Shown in pieces: positions 19,061-28,238 of a DNA stretch of 64,000 nucleotides (its first letter is position 1; the number at the start of each line of letters is the position of its first letter). This stretch comes from Tahibacter amnicola (GTDB taxonomy: Bacteria; Pseudomonadota; Gammaproteobacteria; Xanthomonadales; Rhodanobacteraceae): contig NZ_CP104694.1 in the NCBI RefSeq assembly GCF_025398735.1, forward strand, positions 4,365,001 through 4,429,000. Reading direction: 5' to 3'. The notes beneath the pieces are model-generated. The model saw only the letters and a program-made list of their open reading frames with translations, made no database searches and was not told where the DNA came from. Position numbers and translations under genes: made by a program.

Positions 19061-19495
19061 GTCAGCCGCCTCTGCTCACGGTGACGGGCATACGGAGGAC
19101 AAGGTCGTATCGGTGCGCGCGCATCGAGATGATCGAAATCCGGTGGCTGAGACGGTCAATCGCGCAGCGAGCCAGCTGGCTGCAACCATTCGTCGAGCCC
19201 GCTGCGGTGTCGACGATGTCATGCGGTCACACCCCGCTGTTTTCGCGTCGATCGGAGAATGCATGAAGGGCGCCACGCCGGGCGCAACAGATTGTAACCT
19301 CCAGCCTTCGGATGACCCATGGCATCCGTCGAACCCGTCGTGCGATTTGCCCAGCGGGCAAACCCGTCAAAACGGGATTCAGCACGATGTTTCGCGAGTC
19401 GATCCGGCGGCGATTACGGCGATTCCCACAACAAAAAAACCTGCGGCATCCGGCCGCAGGTTTCTGGCTAACTTTCTCGAGGGATGCTGCCCTGC
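19061..19495. other. 435-base gap with no credible gene
   Basis: Between the start of the EAL protein gene (19060) and the stop of the small membrane protein gene (19496), both on the reverse strand. It must contain the EAL gene promoter. Two short inverted repeats stand at 19346-19362 (TTTGCCC-AGC-GGGCAAA) and 19364-19377 (CCCGT-CAAA-ACGGG). A clear reverse-strand terminator is at 19433-19463. I see no other signal. Confidence 0.6.
19433..19463 (-). terminator. Rho-independent terminator of the 19496-19930 gene
   Basis: On the reverse strand, an 11-base perfect stem (19437-19447 with 19453-19463, core CCTGCGGC/GCCGCAGG) is followed by a run of seven U (AAAAAAA at 19433-19439 on the plus strand). 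It lies 33 bases after the stop codon at 19496. This is the cleanest intrinsic terminator in the window. Confidence 0.9.
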
Positions 19496-19930
19496 TCAGT
19501 ACACTTGCGACCAGATGTCGTTGCCGGTGCGGCGGTCCAGCACCTTGCGACGGCCTGCTTCGAAGCGGATGCCATTACGCCGGTCCATATCGACCCGACG
19601 CATCGCACTGCGGCGATCGGTAAACGGTTCGTAATGGCAGGTGCAGCTGGAATGACCACAGCCCAGTTCCACCAGACTCGGCGCCGTCGCGGCATTGAAC
19701 GGTCGATTGCGCAGCAGGGTTGAAGCCGGGCACGTACAGCCGGGCTCGCTACGCAACCAGACCAGTTGCGCCCGAACCGGACGCGAGGCCGCGTTGGCAA
19801 TCACGCGCGCCGTTGACGGGCTCGGTCGGCGTAGGTGGGAAGCCGGCGCCAGGTCGGACTGGGCTTGGTGGCGGGTCCAGAACACGTAGCCCACCAATCC
19901 AACCGCCAGGATCATCAGAGTCATCATCAT
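19496..19930 (-). CDS. Small membrane-anchored, cysteine-containing protein of unknown function
   Basis: 144 residues. Residues 2-18 form one membrane helix (MTLMILAVGLVGYVFW). The rest is polar with two cysteine pairs, CTCP at about 65 and CGHSSCTCHYEPF at about 90, followed by a basic stretch rich in Arg-Arg and Asp (FTDRRSAMRRVDMDRRNG, RRKVLDRRTGNDIW). The cysteines and histidine could bind a metal or form disulfides, but there is no motif I recognise. It is a single gene with its own terminator. Being preserved with such a terminator and no frame competitor on this strand argues that it is real. Confidence 0.6.
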   Translation of the reverse strand: MMMTLMILAVGLVGYVFWTRHQAQSDLAPASHLRRPSPSTARVIANAASRPVRAQLVWLRSEPGCTCPASTLLRNRPFNAATAPSLVELGCGHSSCTCHYEPFTDRRSAMRRVDMDRRNGIRFEAGRRKVLDRRTGNDIWSQVY

Positions 19931-20041
19931 GGCCGTCCCCTCGCTGGTCGATGGTTACAGACTACAAGCGGAATATGGAGGAACGATGGAGCACGCCACC
20001 ACCCATCCGATCGCGATGCGCCCGGCGGCAGGCGGCTGCAG

Positions 20042-20548
20042 CTACTGCCCCTGCGCCATCGCCACGAGCTGGTCCAGCGCCTTGCCCCACCCCTCGTGAA
20101 AGCCCATTTCCTCATGCCGGCGGCGGTTGTCGGCGTCGGCGTGCATGGCCAGGACCACGTAGCGTGTCGAGCCTTCCTGGCGTTCCATCGTCACGACCGC
20201 CGTGAAGCCGATGCTGTCGCATTCCTTCGGGCCCGCCTGCAGGTGCGGCCGAAACCCGGGAGCGAGGACATTGGTGAAAGTCAGGCGCTTGTTCTCGATC
20301 ACTTCGAGGTAGCAACCTGCGCTCGGGAAGTCCTGCCCTTCGGGCGAGCGCATGACGGTGCGAAACATGCCGCCCGGGCGCAGATCCAGTTCCGCATCAA
20401 CGGTAGACCATGGTGCGGGCGTGAACCAGCGCTTGAGCTGGTCGGGCACCGTCCACGCTGCCCAGACGCGTTCTACGGGCACATCGATCGTGCGCTCAAG
20501 AACCAGGTCAGTCTCCGGATTCGCGGAAAATGAGATCGGATGACTCAT
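20042..20548 (-). CDS. SRPBCC / AHSA1-family (START-like) protein
   Basis: 168 residues from the ATG at 20548; the longer frame upstream overlaps the ArsR gene and is not needed. It shows the typical START-like pattern: [18 protein letters not shown] at the first strand and helix, [21 protein letters not shown], and the C-terminal helix [13 protein letters not shown]. Such proteins form a hydrophobic cavity. The bacterial ones paired with ArsR regulators are mostly uncharacterised and annotated as activators of Hsp90 ATPase-like. It is the second gene of a coupled pair, overlapping the ArsR gene by 4 bases (ATGA). Confidence 0.85.
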   Translation of the reverse strand: MSHPISFSANPETDLVLERTIDVPVERVWAAWTVPDQLKRWFTPAPWSTVDAELDLRPGGMFRTVMRSPEGQDFPSAGCYLEVIENKRLTFTNVLAPGFRPHLQAGPKECDSIGFTAVVTMERQEGSTRYVVLAMHADADNRRRHEEMGFHEGWGKALDQLVAMAQGQ

Positions 20549-20883
20549 GATGGGTTTTCCTTCTGGCTGAGTAGGAATGCGTCCAGCTGGTCCAGGCGCT
20601 GCTCCCACAGCGCCCGTTGCCGGGACATCCATTGCTCGGCGGCCTTCAACCGCCGCGGAACGAGGTGATAGGTGCGGATGCGGCCGGTTTTGTGCGAGCG
20701 CACGAGCCCGCAACGCTCCAGCATGCCCATGTGCTGCGCGAACGACGGCAGCGCCATCGAGAACGGCTGAGCCAGTTCCGTGGTGGTGGCAGGCCCGCAG
20801 GTAAGCCGCTCGACCACAGCGCGACGCGTCGGGTCGGCCAGCGCCTGGAATACCTGGTCCAGCGGCGATGATTGGTTAGGCAT
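20545..20883 (-). CDS. ArsR-family transcriptional regulator
   Basis: 112 residues, a single winged helix. Visible elements are [17 protein letters not shown], the turn helix [20 protein letters not shown] with recognition helix [11 protein letters not shown], and the wing [15 protein letters not shown]. No ArsR metal-binding cysteine motif (ELCVCDL) is present, so it is not a metal sensor of the classical type. It overlaps the AHSA1-family gene by 4 bases; such ArsR/AHSA1 pairs are common, and the regulator probably represses its own operon. Confidence 0.87.
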   Translation of the reverse strand: MPNQSSPLDQVFQALADPTRRAVVERLTCGPATTTELAQPFSMALPSFAQHMGMLERCGLVRSHKTGRIRTYHLVPRRLKAAEQWMSRQRALWEQRLDQLDAFLLSQKENPS

Positions 20884-20982
20884 GCGCCTAACTATAGGGC
20901 GATGCGATGCTTAGGTCCATACCTTTGTTTCAGCGTGACCACGCGAGCAGCCACGCAGGGGCGCGGCTGCCCTGCGGGAAGC

Positions 20983-21201
20983 CTATGGCAGGTCCGACTC
21001 CGCCATCTTCTTGCGCAGACTCAGCGGCCGCATGTCCGTCCACACCTCGCGGATGTAGGCCAGACATTCCTCCTTCGGGCCGGATTTTCCGGCATCGCGC
21101 CAGCCCAGGGGGTTCTCCCGGTCGACTGGCCAGATCGAATATTGCTCTTCGTGATTGACGACGACTTTGTAGATCGTGTCGTCGGTTCTGTCGGCGGACA
21201 T
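20983..21201 (-). CDS. MbtH-like protein
   Basis: 72 residues, the normal size for the family. Signature residues are all present: [39 protein letters not shown] and the ending SLR. MbtH proteins bind the adenylation domains of non-ribosomal peptide synthetases and help them fold and work. No synthetase gene lies anywhere in the window; a phosphopantetheinyl transferase, the other accessory such systems need, is about 39 kb away at 59904. AAAGGAT lies 7 bases before the ATG. It is monocistronic and divergent from the DUF3592 gene. Confidence 0.92.
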   Translation of the reverse strand: MSADRTDDTIYKVVVNHEEQYSIWPVDRENPLGWRDAGKSGPKEECLAYIREVWTDMRPLSLRKKMAESDLP

Positions 21202-21388
21202 GCGTAGATCCTTTCAATCGCTGTTGGTGGGGAGGACGGCACCTGAGTGGTACTGCGCATGCAGTTTCGTACACTTTTCCGTTTGTGTCTATGTGAGCGC
21301 GCACCGGCGCGCGGTGGCACTGCATTCGCCGTCGACTCGCCTCTCACGTATGCTTGCCCGCTTTCGCCCTGTCCGGTAGGCAGACCGT

Positions 21389-21787
21389 ATGATGATGGCG
21401 TGGATCTTCCTCCTGGCTGGCGCCGCAATGCTGTGCATCGGCCTTGCGCTGATGGCACGGACCCGCCGTTTCCTGCGCCGCGCAGAACGCGCCACCGCGA
21501 CCGTCACTGGTACGACGACCGCCAGCGTGATGCCCGCAGAACCGTCGACCTGTTCCACACTTCGTTTTCGCGCCGCGGATGGCACCGAGCACGCGTGCGA
21601 GTCACGTATTGGCGTGCCCGGTGGCGCCTACGCGGAGGGACGGCAGGTCGCGGTGCTCTACGATCCGCAAGACCCCGCCAACGCCGTGGTGGACAGCTGG
21701 ATCGAATTGCACCTGCCATGGCTGATCTTCACCCTGGTGGGAACCGGACAGTTGCTGGCTGCGATGGCGGTGTTAGTCCTCGCCTGA
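21389..21787 (+). CDS. DUF3592-type membrane protein
   Basis: 132 residues. Two membrane helices, at about 4-22 and 109-130, flank a small beta-rich extracytoplasmic or cytoplasmic domain. The domain has the family pattern of alternating strands ATVTGTTTA ... TLRFRAADGTEHACESRIG and VAVLYDPQDPANAVVD, the last being the most conserved block. Function is unknown. Three consecutive ATG codons open the frame (21389, 21392, 21395); any could be used. Confidence 0.75.
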   Translation: MMMAWIFLLAGAAMLCIGLALMARTRRFLRRAERATATVTGTTTASVMPAEPSTCSTLRFRAADGTEHACESRIGVPGGAYAEGRQVAVLYDPQDPANAVVDSWIELHLPWLIFTLVGTGQLLAAMAVLVLA

Positions 21788-22105
21788 TCGGGCGCTCCCG
21801 CACGCGCCGATTTCCGCGACAGCGAGATCGCCCCCTTGGCGGTGACGGAAACCCGGCGCTAAGCCAACGGACATCCGCGCGAGCGCGGTCTGGCCGATGG
21901 CGAAGTCGACCAGACTCAAGCGTCCCCTCCGCTCCAACAACACGGCAAGGTTCTTGCTGACTGCGACCTATCGCCCCCAACGAATCGACCTTTGCCGGAC
22001 ATTCACGCCGCCTGCCCCGGAGCAAGGGAATGCCACGGTCATCAGCGAAGGCCGTGGCCGGGGAGCCGTGTGTCCACGGCCGCTGCCTCTCCTTCGCCCA
22101 GCACC
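21788..22105 (+). other. 318-base gap with no credible gene
   Basis: Lies between the DUF3592 gene and the start chosen for the propeller histidine kinase. The kinase frame is open back to 21992 but residues before 22106 are low-complexity and precede the signal peptide. No repeat, palindrome or terminator stands out. It probably holds the kinase promoter. Confidence 0.5.
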
Positions 22106-25100
22106 ATGCTGCTACGCCTGACCTGGCTCGTTTGCCTGCTGTCCGGCCTGCTCGTCCCGCTCAGTGCGCAGGCTGTTGAGGAAAGCACCGAACGCGCGCC
22201 GCCCGGCCGCTACGTATTCAAAAGCTATGGCGCAGACGAGGGCCTGGCCAATATCGGCGTGCTGCGTCTGTTGCAGGATCGCACCGGTTTCATCTGGGCT
22301 GGAACGGAAGACGGTCTCTACCGCTACGATGCCTATCGATTCGACGCATTCGGCCTCAACGAGGGCCTGCCATCGACGTCGATCGACGCCCTGCACGAAG
22401 ATGCGTCCGGTGTTCTCTGGGTCGGCACGCATGCGGGATTGAGCTATTGGAACGGCCAGTCGTTCACCCCGGTCACACGCCAGCAGGGACTGCCGGACAT
22501 TGCCGTCACCGGCCTGGCAGACGGGCCGGCTGGCATATGGGCCACGACAGCGCAGGGACCGTTCCGACGCGCCGGCACGACGACGTACGCCGCCGTGGAA
22601 GACTGGCCCGGCGGCGAAGCAACGGCAATTCATCGCGGCGCCGTGAGCCAGCAGCTGTGGCTGGGTCACTGGCGCGGCGCAGCGACGGTGCTTTCCTGGA
22701 AGGATGGTCGCTGGCAGACCTGGCCAGGGGTTGACGCGCGCGAGCGCATCGACGCCATCGTCGAGGATGGCCAGGGCCGCGTCTGGGCCCGCACGCCCAC
22801 GCAGCTGTGGCAGCTGCTGCCTGGCGCCAGTCAGTTCGCGCCGTACCAGACACCGGTACCGCTGCAAAGCAGCCGCGGCTATCTCTACCGGGGCCGGCAC
22901 GGCGAGCTGTGGGTTTCCACCGACCAGGCGCTGATGACGCTCGACGGCGACCGCTGGAGCGTTATCGGCCCCCAACAGGGATTGCCCGGCGCTCCCTGGC
23001 CCGTCCTGGAAGACCGCGAGGGATCGATCTGGATCGGCTCTGTTGGCTTGCACCGTCTGCTCGGCCGCGGCGTGTTCCACGCCTACACCACGAGCGAGGG
23101 GCTGCCTTACAACGTCGTCTGGAGCATTTTCCGCGACCGCCAGGAGCGTCTATGGGTCGGCACCAGCCATGGATTGGCCGTACTGGAAGGCCAGCGGTTT
23201 CAGACCATTGCCGGCACCGAGCCGAATACGATCCGCTCCATCGTGCAGCGCAGCGACGGCATCCTGTATACCGCCGGCGTTCCCGGCAACGAGCTGCTGG
23301 TTTACGACCCCGAGCAGAAACGGCTGGAACGCCGCGAGTTGAGCCCTGAAAATCCGATCAAACGCACCTTCCGGCTGCTGCTCGACCGCAATGGCTACCT
23401 GTGGGCCAGCACCGACGGCGCCGGCCTGTTCCGCGCCGATACGAAAGATCCGGCCTTGAAATTCGAACCCATTGCCGTGCCGGGCGGCACATCCAGCGAG
23501 TACATGAGCGATGTGCGCGAAGACAGCCACGGCCGCATTTGGGTCGCCGGCGAACAGGGACTGGCCATGCTCGAGAACGGCCTCTGGCAACGCTTCACCA
23601 CGCAGCATGGTCTGCGCCGCGACTACGTCGCCTATGTGCGCCCCTTGCGTGACGGCACCGTGCTGGTGGTGTACTTCGATCCGCTGGGCGTGGCAAAAAT
23701 CCGCTACGAAAACGGGCAGTTCGCTGTCCTGGAGCATTTCGATTCGGCATCCCGGCATTCGGCGGACAAAGTCTTCCTGGTCGGCGAAGACCGCGAGAAC
23801 CGCCTGTGGATCGGCGGCGGCAAGGGTATCGACCTGATCAGTCCCAACGGGACGCAGCACTTCGGCGAAACGGACGGTCTGATTGGCGAAGACACGGCCA
23901 GTCAATCCTTCCTGGCCGAGGACAACGGCAATATCTGGTTCGGCACCACGAAGGGACTGGCGCGGTTCGACGACACCGCCAACAACGCACTGCCAGATCC
24001 CGCGCCGCCGCGCGTCGCCCTGATCCGCGCAAAACTGGGAGAGTCGCAGCCCCCGCTGGATCGACCAGGTGCACAAACCCCCTATTCCGCCAACACCTTC
24101 GAAATCCATTTCAGTGCTCTCACCTACCTGGCCGAAGGCAAGCTGCTCTACCGGGAAAGGCTGGTCGGTCGCGAAACCGAAACCAACATTACCGACAGCC
24201 GTGATGCGCGCTACTCGGCGTTGCCGCCGGGGCATTACCGGTTCGAGGTTGCCGCGCGCGTGGCGCCCCGCGGTGAATGGGGCCCGATCTCGGCATTCGA
24301 ATTCGACGTGCTGCCCGCGTGGTGGCAAACCTGGTGGAGCCGTGCGCTGGCCGGACTCCTTCTGACCGGCGCGGCGCTGTTGCTGCTGCGCTGGCGAATG
24401 GCGGCCCTGCGGCGCAGGAACCTGCAGCTGGAAGCGCTGGTGGAAGCACGTACCACGGATCTGCGTGACGCAAACACGCAGCTTAGCCAGGTCAACCAGC
24501 AGCTCCACGCGGAAGTCCAGGTGCGCCAGGCTGCACAGCAATCCTTGAGCGAACGCAACCAGGAACTGGAAACCCTCAACCAGCGTCTGGTCGGCACCCA
24601 GAATCAACTGGTCCAGTCGGAGAAGATGGCTTCGGTGGGCCAGCTGGCAGCGGGTGTCGCCCACGAGATCAACAATCCGATCGGATTCGTGCGCTCTAAC
24701 CTGAGCAGCCTTAAACGTTACTGGGATGACCTGCAGTCGCTGCTGGACGCCTACCTCTCGCTGGAGCACTCCTCCGACAAGCACAATGCCGCACTCGAAC
24801 GCGTGCAGCAGACCAAGGCGCGCGTCGAATACGACTACTTGCGCAGCGATACCGACAGCCTTCTGGAGGAAGCGCAGGACGGCGTCAGTCGGGTGCAGAA
24901 GATCGTGTCAGACCTGCGTTCCTTCTCACACGTGGATGAAGCCCAGTTCCAGATCGGCGTCGATGTGCATGAAGGACTGGAAAGCACGCTCAACCTGCTC
25001 GACTACCAGTTGCGTGAGCGCATCAGCGTCATCAAGGCCTACGGCACTATCCCGCTGATCGAATGCCAGCCGTTCCAGCTCAACCAGGTATTTCTGAGCA

Positions 25101-25438
25101 TTCTGACAAACGCCATACAAGCCATCCCGGCTACCGGGGAGATCACGCTGCGCACGTCGCTGACGGTCGAAGACCGCGTGCGGATCACGATCACGGACAC
25201 GGGCATCGGCATTCCGCCGGCCAATATCCGGCATGTCTTCGAACCGTTCTTCACCACCAAGCCCGTTGGATCGGGAACGGGCCTGGGATTGTCCGTCGCC
25301 TACGGCATCGTGCAGGCCCACGGCGGAACGATCGAGGTGGTGAGCGAACCGGGCAAGGGCAGCGCGTTCACGATCGAGCTGCCACGACGGCATCCATCCG
25401 GCCAGCCCCGACCGTCCGCCGATCCGGATCCCACGTGA
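22106..25438 (+). CDS. Two-component-regulator-propeller sensor histidine kinase
   Basis: 1110 residues from the ATG at 22106, which gives a signal peptide (LLRLTWLVCLLSGLLVPLSAQA). The periplasmic part is a series of Reg_prop repeats (GFIWAGTEDGLYRYD, GVLWVGTHAGLSYWN, ERLWVGTSHGLAVLE, GNIWFGTTKGLARFD), followed by a Y_Y_Y domain and one membrane helix at about 745-765. A coiled coil leads to the HisKA domain with GVAHEINNPIGF (phospho-acceptor His about 853) and a complete HATPase domain (DTGIGIPPANI, GTGLGLSVAYGIVQAHGG). The family in Bacteroidetes senses carbohydrates; the ligand here is unknown. No response regulator is adjacent, so its partner lies elsewhere. Confidence 0.9.
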   Translation: MLLRLTWLVCLLSGLLVPLSAQAVEESTERAPPGRYVFKSYGADEGLANIGVLRLLQDRTGFIWAGTEDGLYRYDAYRFDAFGLNEGLPSTSIDALHEDASGVLWVGTHAGLSYWNGQSFTPVTRQQGLPDIAVTGLADGPAGIWATTAQGPFRRAGTTTYAAVEDWPGGEATAIHRGAVSQQLWLGHWRGAATVLSWKDGRWQTWPGVDARERIDAIVEDGQGRVWARTPTQLWQLLPGASQFAPYQTPVPLQSSRGYLYRGRHGELWVSTDQALMTLDGDRWSVIGPQQGLPGAPWPVLEDREGSIWIGSVGLHRLLGRGVFHAYTTSEGLPYNVVWSIFRDRQERLWVGTSHGLAVLEGQRFQTIAGTEPNTIRSIVQRSDGILYTAGVPGNELLVYDPEQKRLERRELSPENPIKRTFRLLLDRNGYLWASTDGAGLFRADTKDPALKFEPIAVPGGTSSEYMSDVREDSHGRIWVAGEQGLAMLENGLWQRFTTQHGLRRDYVAYVRPLRDGTVLVVYFDPLGVAKIRYENGQFAVLEHFDSASRHSADKVFLVGEDRENRLWIGGGKGIDLISPNGTQHFGETDGLIGEDTASQSFLAEDNGNIWFGTTKGLARFDDTANNALPDPAPPRVALIRAKLGESQPPLDRPGAQTPYSANTFEIHFSALTYLAEGKLLYRERLVGRETETNITDSRDARYSALPPGHYRFEVAARVAPRGEWGPISAFEFDVLPAWWQTWWSRALAGLLLTGAALLLLRWRMAALRRRNLQLEALVEARTTDLRDANTQLSQVNQQLHAEVQVRQAAQQSLSERNQELETLNQRLVGTQNQLVQSEKMASVGQLAAGVAHEINNPIGFVRSNLSSLKRYWDDLQSLLDAYLSLEHSSDKHNAALERVQQTKARVEYDYLRSDTDSLLEEAQDGVSRVQKIVSDLRSFSHVDEAQFQIGVDVHEGLESTLNLLDYQLRERISVIKAYGTIPLIECQPFQLNQVFLSILTNAIQAIPATGEITLRTSLTVEDRVRITITDTGIGIPPANIRHVFEPFFTTKPVGSGTGLGLSVAYGIVQAHGGTIEVVSEPGKGSAFTIELPRRHPSGQPRPSADPDPT

Positions 25439-25470
25439 AGCAACGGTAATCGCCGGCCCCTGGCACGACC

Positions 25471-27987
25471 TCACGGGTGCGGCGATGCACGCCCCTGCAT
25501 GGCAGCCTCACGGGAAAATTGCGGCGCCTGCCGCAACCAGGCATGCAATGTGGATTTGTCCAGCGGCCTGCTGACGTAGTAGCCCTGCACGATATCGCAT
25601 CCGTATTCGACCAGCCGGTCGAGCACCTCCTGCGTCTCCACGCCCTCGGCAACGATGGCGCGGCCCAGTTCGTGGCACAGGTCGATAATTGAACGCACGA
25701 TGGCGGCATCGTGCGCATTCGCCAGCATTTCATTGGTAAACGAGCGATCGATCTTCAGCTCGGTGAACGGCAGGTGCTTTAGATGCAGCAAGGATGAATA
25801 GCCCGTGCCAAAGTCGTCGATGGACACGCCTACGCCGAGATCGCGCAGATGCTGGAAAGTGCGTGTCGCCCGTGCGATATCGCCCAGGATGCCACTCTCC
25901 GTGATTTCCACTGTCAGCTGCGAGGGCGCCAAGCCATGTTTGACCAGCGCCGTGGCGATGTCCGGTCCCAGCCGATCGTCGTGCAGATTGTGCGGCGACA
26001 GGTTCACCGACACCCCCGCCGCAATACCGGCCTCCTGCCACTCGCGGCAGTCGGCCACTGCCTTGTCCAGCACCCAGCGTGAGATACGGTCGATGGTCTC
26101 GGAAGACTCCACCAGCGGCAGGAACTCGTCCGGCAGCAGCCGGCTGCCGTCTGGTCGCTGCCAGCGCAGCAGCGCTTCGACGCGAATCACGCGCCCGGTC
26201 GCCAGGTCAATCTCCGGCTGGTAGTGCAGACTCAGGTGTTCGTTGTCGATGGAACCGCGCAGCTCGTTGATCAACTGGATTCGCGCGGGCGAATGCACGT
26301 CGTGGCGCGCGTCATAGGTCATCGAACCGCTGCGTGCGGCTTTCGCCGCGTACATGGCAACGTCGGCGCGCCGCATCAGCGTGGTGGCATCGGTGCCATG
26401 CTCGGGACAATGCACGATCCCGATACTGGCGCCGACGACCAGCTTGTGTTCCTCGATGAATATCGGCTGCTTGAGGGCCACCAGCAGCTGGCACACGAAG
26501 TCGATCACGTGCGACCTGTCGACGACTTCGGTCAGCACGATGGCAAACTCGTCACCGCCCAGCCGGGCAATGGTATCGGTAGCCCCCAGTTGCGCGCGCA
26601 GCCGTTCGCCGACCTTCGACAGCAGCACGTCGCCGGTGTAGTGGCCGAAGGTGTCGTTGATTTCCTTGAAACCGTCCAGGTCCAGCAGGAGCAGCGCAAA
26701 AGGCGTTCCCTGCCGCCGCATGGCATGAATGCGTTGCTCGATCCGCTCGTGCAGCAGCAGGCGGTTGGGAAGCCCGGTCAGGGCGTCGTGCATGGCCTGG
26801 TGCTGCAACTGGTCCAGGTGCAGCTTGCGGTCGCTGATATCGCGCAGAATGGCGATCCAATGCGCCGTTCGACCACCGCTGCGCACCGGCATGAGATGGA
26901 TTTCCAGCGCGTAGGTGCTGCCATCCGGACGCCTCGCAGTCACCTCGGCTTCAAAGGACACATCGCGGCGCACGCTGTCGTAGAGTGACGCCCAGGTGGC
27001 CATGGCGTTGTCGACCAGCACCAGGTGCTCGGGCGGTTGATTGAGCATTTCATCCGCGCAGTAGCCGGTGATGCGGCAGAACCCCTGATTCACGAAGGAG
27101 ATGCGCAATGCCAGATTCGCGGTCGTCTCCAAGATGACGAACCCTTCCAGGGCGTTCTCGATCGCCGAACCGAGGATCCCCAGCTGCCGGTTCGCCGTTT
27201 CCAGTTCCGCCGTACGTTCCTTGACGCGTTGTTCGAGCTGCTCGTTGGCCTTCTTCAGCTCATCCTCCAGGCGCTTGCGCTGGAAGAATTCCGGCACGAC
27301 GGCCGCCATCGAATGCAAGGCTGCTGACGTCGCGCCGCCGTGCCGCGCCGCATACTCGGCCAGGTGCGCCTCGAGCCGGGAGGGCGGCGCCATGATGAAC
27401 CGGCAATGGCGACCGCCACTGGCCAGGCACTCCACCTCGGCGGCAGCCAGTGGGAGGCCGAAGCTCTCTTCGCACCAGCCGGAGGAATAGCCGGCATTCA
27501 TGATGCACACCGGTACATCGCTGCGCTTGCCCTTGGCCAGCCAGGAATGCGACTCGAACGAAAACGGATGGTCGTAAAGCAGGAAGTAGTTCTCATCGGG
27601 CGAGGGGCGCGACTCTTCACTGATGTCGACGAATGCCCAGCCGGAGAACGCGAAATGGATCGGACCGGCCGACAAATTGTCGATCGGGTCACTGACGGCC
27701 ATCTTCTGCTGGAAACTGCGCGCGTCCGCCTTGCCCAGGGCATGGGCGAGGTCGAACAGCAGGTTGTTTGCGACGCTGCGTGCCTCCGCTGTCCCTTTGT
27801 CCTGGTACAGCTTCATCACCATTTCAACGAACTCCACCGACAGCGATGCAGCGCGCAGCAGCACATAGCGCTCGCCGGCAATGGCGATAGTGGCGGTGTC
27901 TGGCTGTTCGATGCGGTCGGCGAAATACCGGGCGACGTATTCCTGCGCGCGCAGGAAGGGCGTGACGAAGGGAGAAGGCACCTTCAC
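25471..27987 (-). CDS. V4R-PAS-GGDEF-EAL c-di-GMP signalling protein
   Basis: 838 residues from the GTG at 27987. Residues about 30-200 are an XylR-N/V4R (4-vinyl-reductase-like) ligand domain with PVCIMNAGYSSGWCEESFG and ECLASGGRHCRF (Cys 161, 172, 187, 195). A coiled coil (235-265) precedes a PAS domain (270-390). The GGDEF domain is intact (LLDLDGFKEINDTFGH, RLGGDEF at 477-481) without an RxxD inhibitory site; EAL is also intact (VEALLRW, EITESG, DDFGTGYSSL, AEGVET). It could make or break down c-di-GMP. The last codons lie 32 bases from the convergent kinase gene. The true start is probably further upstream, across a frameshift (see 27988-28154). Confidence 0.88.
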   Translation of the reverse strand: MKVPSPFVTPFLRAQEYVARYFADRIEQPDTATIAIAGERYVLLRAASLSVEFVEMVMKLYQDKGTAEARSVANNLLFDLAHALGKADARSFQQKMAVSDPIDNLSAGPIHFAFSGWAFVDISEESRPSPDENYFLLYDHPFSFESHSWLAKGKRSDVPVCIMNAGYSSGWCEESFGLPLAAAEVECLASGGRHCRFIMAPPSRLEAHLAEYAARHGGATSAALHSMAAVVPEFFQRKRLEDELKKANEQLEQRVKERTAELETANRQLGILGSAIENALEGFVILETTANLALRISFVNQGFCRITGYCADEMLNQPPEHLVLVDNAMATWASLYDSVRRDVSFEAEVTARRPDGSTYALEIHLMPVRSGGRTAHWIAILRDISDRKLHLDQLQHQAMHDALTGLPNRLLLHERIEQRIHAMRRQGTPFALLLLDLDGFKEINDTFGHYTGDVLLSKVGERLRAQLGATDTIARLGGDEFAIVLTEVVDRSHVIDFVCQLLVALKQPIFIEEHKLVVGASIGIVHCPEHGTDATTLMRRADVAMYAAKAARSGSMTYDARHDVHSPARIQLINELRGSIDNEHLSLHYQPEIDLATGRVIRVEALLRWQRPDGSRLLPDEFLPLVESSETIDRISRWVLDKAVADCREWQEAGIAAGVSVNLSPHNLHDDRLGPDIATALVKHGLAPSQLTVEITESGILGDIARATRTFQHLRDLGVGVSIDDFGTGYSSLLHLKHLPFTELKIDRSFTNEMLANAHDAAIVRSIIDLCHELGRAIVAEGVETQEVLDRLVEYGCDIVQGYYVSRPLDKSTLHAWLRQAPQFSREAAMQGRASPHP

Positions 27988-28154
27988 CGTCGTCAGCGCG
28001 GCACCGCCTTCGACGCTGCCGATCTGCCGGCGCAGCTGCGCCAGCTCGGTCTCCAGCTCGCGGATGCGCGCCTGCAGCGCGCCGCGCGGGTCTTCCGCGG
28101 TGTCCGGGGGCCGGCACCGTCGCCTGGCCGGCCAGATTGCGCATGCTCGTTCAT
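27988..28154 (-). other. Probable 5' coding extension of the V4R-GGDEF-EAL gene, broken by a one-base frameshift
   Basis: Upstream of the GTG at 27987 the same frame stays open and encodes a convincing heptad coiled coil (GALQARIRELETELAQLRRQ), but no ATG occurs before the stop near 28188. In another frame an ATG at 28154 starts MNEHAQSGRPGDGAGP. One extra base in the five-base homopolymer at 28106-28110 would join the two into one uninterrupted N-terminus. The gene as sequenced therefore looks frameshifted, or uses the internal GTG. Confidence 0.6.
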
Positions 28155-28238
28155 CGAGCGGCCGCGGTGGGAAGGTGGCTAGAGTCTAGACCAGCATATT
28201 TTTGCTCGCCACGTGGCCGCATCGGCAGGCAGTGCGAC

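Noticed and set aside
19346-19377. Two small inverted repeats as terminators
   Set aside because: Stems of only 5-7 bases with no U-tract; the true terminator is at 19433-19463.
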